NCBI GenBank assembly: GCA_017630995.1
Contig: JAGBUD010000035.1
Span: forward strand, 1 to 8,376
Source: Clostridia bacterium
GTDB taxonomy: Bacteria > Bacillota_A > Clostridia > Oscillospirales > CAG-272
DNA length: 8,376 bases
Direction: 5' to 3'
Position numbers and translations under genes: made by a program. Positions 6,399 through 8,376 of the stretch are shown piece after piece. Numbering within the stretch: the stretch's first letter is position 1; each line of letters begins with the position of its first letter. Below the pieces are notes generated by a model, which ran no database searches, was not told the DNA's origin, and saw nothing but the letters and a program-made list of their open reading frames with translations.

Positions 6399-8376
6399 AT
6401 GAAATCAAAACAGCAGATTGCGCGTATTGCAAGAGATAAGAGAAAAGCGGCGATGACCATTCCTCTTATCATCGTATTTTTCGGCGCCTTACTTTCGGCA
6501 CTGTTACTTTGGATTTTTCTTCCCGATAACGAGGAGCAAACGCCCGAAAAGGTTATTCCCGAAATTATCGAGGGCGAGGCGCTTTACAATAACTACGCCT
6601 TGGCTTATCCCACGATGGAAGAAAGCAGTATAAAGAGAATCACGATAAAGGGTGCTGACACCGAATATACCCTTATGAGAGGAACAGAGGGCCCCTCAAA
6701 GGGCAGCTTCGTTCTTTTCTATCAGGATGAAAACGGCGAAACGCAAACCTATTATCCCGACATTGTCGAGGCTGATTCAAGCTTCGATTTCGAGAGCCTC
6801 TATTCAATAGAGCAAAACGACGGATATAACAGAATATACAAGCTCACCTATCTTTGCGTCGCTTTGGAATTTCCTTATTTTGACGAGAGAATTCCACTTG
6901 ACGCAAACGAGGAGGAAAAGGCTTATCAGCTCCGCCTTTTTGGACTTGACGAGGCTCGCGAGTTGAGATTCGACTACGAGGAGAAAAACGGAGAGGTTAA
7001 AACCCGCCGTATTTTGATAGGCGATAAAAACCCCACGGGAGTCGGATACTACTATATGGTAAGCGACGGTGATGAATTCCGTCCTTACGTTTATAATTCC
7101 ACAGCGAATCATTACGACTACGCATTTCTTGGATTCGCGTCATACATCAATTCAATGCTTGTTTCAAAGGGACTTCAGGAGGACTCGTCATACGAGCCTT
7201 ACCTTACCACCGATTTCAAGCATTGGGTGAACGAAAAGTATAAGGAAGAGGGCGCGGCAGTTGCCGAGAATTCCAACGTTATAATTTACACGGATATGCT
7301 CGTTCCCCTCGAATCCACCTTTGAGGACGAGGTTCCCGAGGCAAACCGCGACGGATACACGAGAGACGGATACGACCTCGTGGAGTTCGACCTCTCAAAG
7401 TTTAAAAATAAAGTCGGATTTGAAAGACTCGTTAAGGCACTTTCAAATAGCAAGATCGGAGTTTTCTACGATAAGAACGAAAACATCGGAACTCCACTCG
7501 ACCAAATAATCGTAACGCTGACCTCGGATTCCAAGTCGGTTGACTTTAAGGGCGGTGATGCGGTTAAGTATACCTACACAATAACCGAAATTGAGTCTAT
7601 TCTTACCGACTCCAAGGATATAGTTGACCCCGCCGCAACGGTTGCCAACGGTGACAAAATAAGGGTTGCATATTTCCTCTCCATAAACGGCGAAGAAATA
7701 TCCGACGTTCCGTACCACGCGGTTATAGATCTGTCGGAGGCGGCATTGCCTGCGGGCGCGCTTGAGCTTGTCGGCAAAAACATTGGAAAGCTTACCTCTC
7801 CCGTTTCCTTTGAGATAGATTATTCCGAGGAAAACAGCGTTCCTGTTGATATGAAATGCAAGATAATCGAGATTATCTCGGTTTATGACAGCACGGGAAA
7901 AACTATCGAAAAAATAACCGAAACGTCTATCGTAACATACCGTTACGTTTTCGTTGTTAACGGTGTTCAGCAGGAAGCAACCTACACCTCTGCTATAAAT
8001 CTCGGCACAGATGAAACCGAAAACGGCACGGCAATCAAGTCAAAGCTTATCGGCAGAAAGGCAGATAGAAACCTCAATATATTGGCGTATGAGTACACTG
8101 CTCACTGTGAATATTTGAGAGATTTCATCACCTACGAGATAGCAAAGATAGATTCGTTCGTAACCTCCGATATTATAAGCTCGTTCAGATTCCAAAACAG
8201 CTCCGAGAGAGACCCCTATTACGGAGAATCAATCTACGAGAACACCCTTGAAAACAAATACAAAATATACGGTCTTAATTCTGCGGTCTGTGAGGACGTA
8301 GTTAAGATTCTCGGCGGTATAGGCGACACCACGGGTAAGTCCGAGGGCTTTGTCGGCACCGAAACCGTCGCTATCG
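6399..8376 (+). CDS. Large membrane-anchored DUF4340-like protein, 3' end outside window
   Basis: At least 659 codons are open from this ATG to the window edge without a stop. A Lys/Arg-rich start (residues 1-17) and one hydrophobic helix at about 19-41 predict a cytoplasmic N-terminus and a very long external part. Residues 205-219, ILIGDKNPTGVGYYY, followed by a segment ending in a Tyr/Val-rich strand, resemble the core motif of DUF4340 proteins, which are commonly encoded next to GldF/GldG-type ABC genes; the gene order supports this. Beyond residue 320 the sequence seems to hold about 90-residue beta-rich repeats resembling FKBP/trigger-factor units (GDKIRVAYFLSINGEE at 418-433, LVGKNIG at 457-463, LIGRK at 550-554). 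No proline-isomerase activity can be claimed. The end (from about 588) returns to a non-repeat segment, with KILGGIGDTTG near the edge. It is probably an extracytoplasmic partner of the two GldG-like proteins. Function is unknown. Confidence 0.75.
   Translation, partial: MKSKQQIARIARDKRKAAMTIPLIIVFFGALLSALLLWIFLPDNEEQTPEKVIPEIIEGEALYNNYALAYPTMEESSIKRITIKGADTEYTLMRGTEGPSKGSFVLFYQDENGETQTYYPDIVEADSSFDFESLYSIEQNDGYNRIYKLTYLCVALEFPYFDERIPLDANEEEKAYQLRLFGLDEARELRFDYEEKNGEVKTRRILIGDKNPTGVGYYYMVSDGDEFRPYVYNSTANHYDYAFLGFASYINSMLVSKGLQEDSSYEPYLTTDFKHWVNEKYKEEGAAVAENSNVIIYTDMLVPLESTFEDEVPEANRDGYTRDGYDLVEFDLSKFKNKVGFERLVKALSNSKIGVFYDKNENIGTPLDQIIVTLTSDSKSVDFKGGDAVKYTYTITEIESILTDSKDIVDPAATVANGDKIRVAYFLSINGEEISDVPYHAVIDLSEAALPAGALELVGKNIGKLTSPVSFEIDYSEENSVPVDMKCKIIEIISVYDSTGKTIEKITETSIVTYRYVFVVNGVQQEATYTSAINLGTDETENGTAIKSKLIGRKADRNLNILAYEYTAHCEYLRDFITYEIAKIDSFVTSDIISSFRFQNSSERDPYYGESIYENTLENKYKIYGLNSAVCEDVVKILGGIGDTTGKSEGFVGTETVAI
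7350..8160 (+). repeat. Tandem ~90-residue protein repeats within the DUF4340-like gene
   Basis: Two units align by eye. GDKIRVAYFLSING (residues 418-431), VIDLS (442-446), LVGKNIG (457-463) and KIIEIISV (488-495) match IVTYRYVFVVNG (511-522), AINLG (532-536), LIGRK (550-554) and ITYEIAKI (577-584), with offsets of 89-93 residues. A weaker third copy may precede them: EFDLSKF (329-335) and YTITEIESI (393-401). The DNA is not repetitive, so any duplication is old. This is seen at protein level only and rests on visual alignment. Confidence 0.45.

Noticed and set aside
5225..7037. Shared 15-base words between genes (CCCCACCGCATATTT at 3768 and 5234; CGATAAAAACCCCAC near 5225 and 7022)
   Set aside because: The first reflects the common PTAYF motif of the two paralogues and the second a chance DKNPT overlap encoded with the same codons. 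They are not dispersed DNA repeats.

Overview
The window looks like chromosomal DNA of a low-to-medium G+C Gram-positive bacterium of the Clostridia type, plausibly an uncultured gut lineage near the Oscillospirales. This rests on Shine-Dalgarno sites of the AAGGAG type, a near-consensus housekeeping sigma promoter, tightly packed genes, the standard genetic code, and protein types typical of such genomes. The taxonomic placement is inference. No RNA gene, mobile element, CRISPR array or phage gene was seen.

Positions 1-1196 (minus strand) carry glyA, serine hydroxymethyltransferase, complete at its start and lacking roughly its last 15-20 residues at the window edge. It is read from a textbook promoter at 1240-1268. 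Positions 1197-1471 are the divergent intergenic region. It holds the glyA promoter on one side and, on the other, an A+T-rich leader with a run of five short palindromes before the next operon.

From 1472 to the window end, five plus-strand genes lie 5-14 bases apart and almost certainly form one operon. They are an ABC ATPase (1472-2449), a six-helix ABC-2 permease of the GldF kind (2462-3169), two different GldG-like proteins in tandem (3184-4680 and 4686-6386), and a long membrane-anchored protein with a DUF4340-like region that runs off the end (6399-8376+).

The ATPase and permease would form the transporter core. The two GldG-like proteins, each with a membrane helix at both ends and about 430-500 residues outside, and the last protein, with one N-terminal helix, would form a large extracytoplasmic assembly on that core. 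Related gene sets (GldA/GldF/GldG) were named from gliding Bacteroidetes, but the family also occurs in non-gliding bacteria, where substrate and role are not established to my knowledge. The most notable points are the GldG duplication with a single permease, the apparent tandem FKBP/trigger-factor-like repeats in the last protein, and the palindrome-rich leader with a hairpin between the ribosome binding site and the start codon of the first gene.
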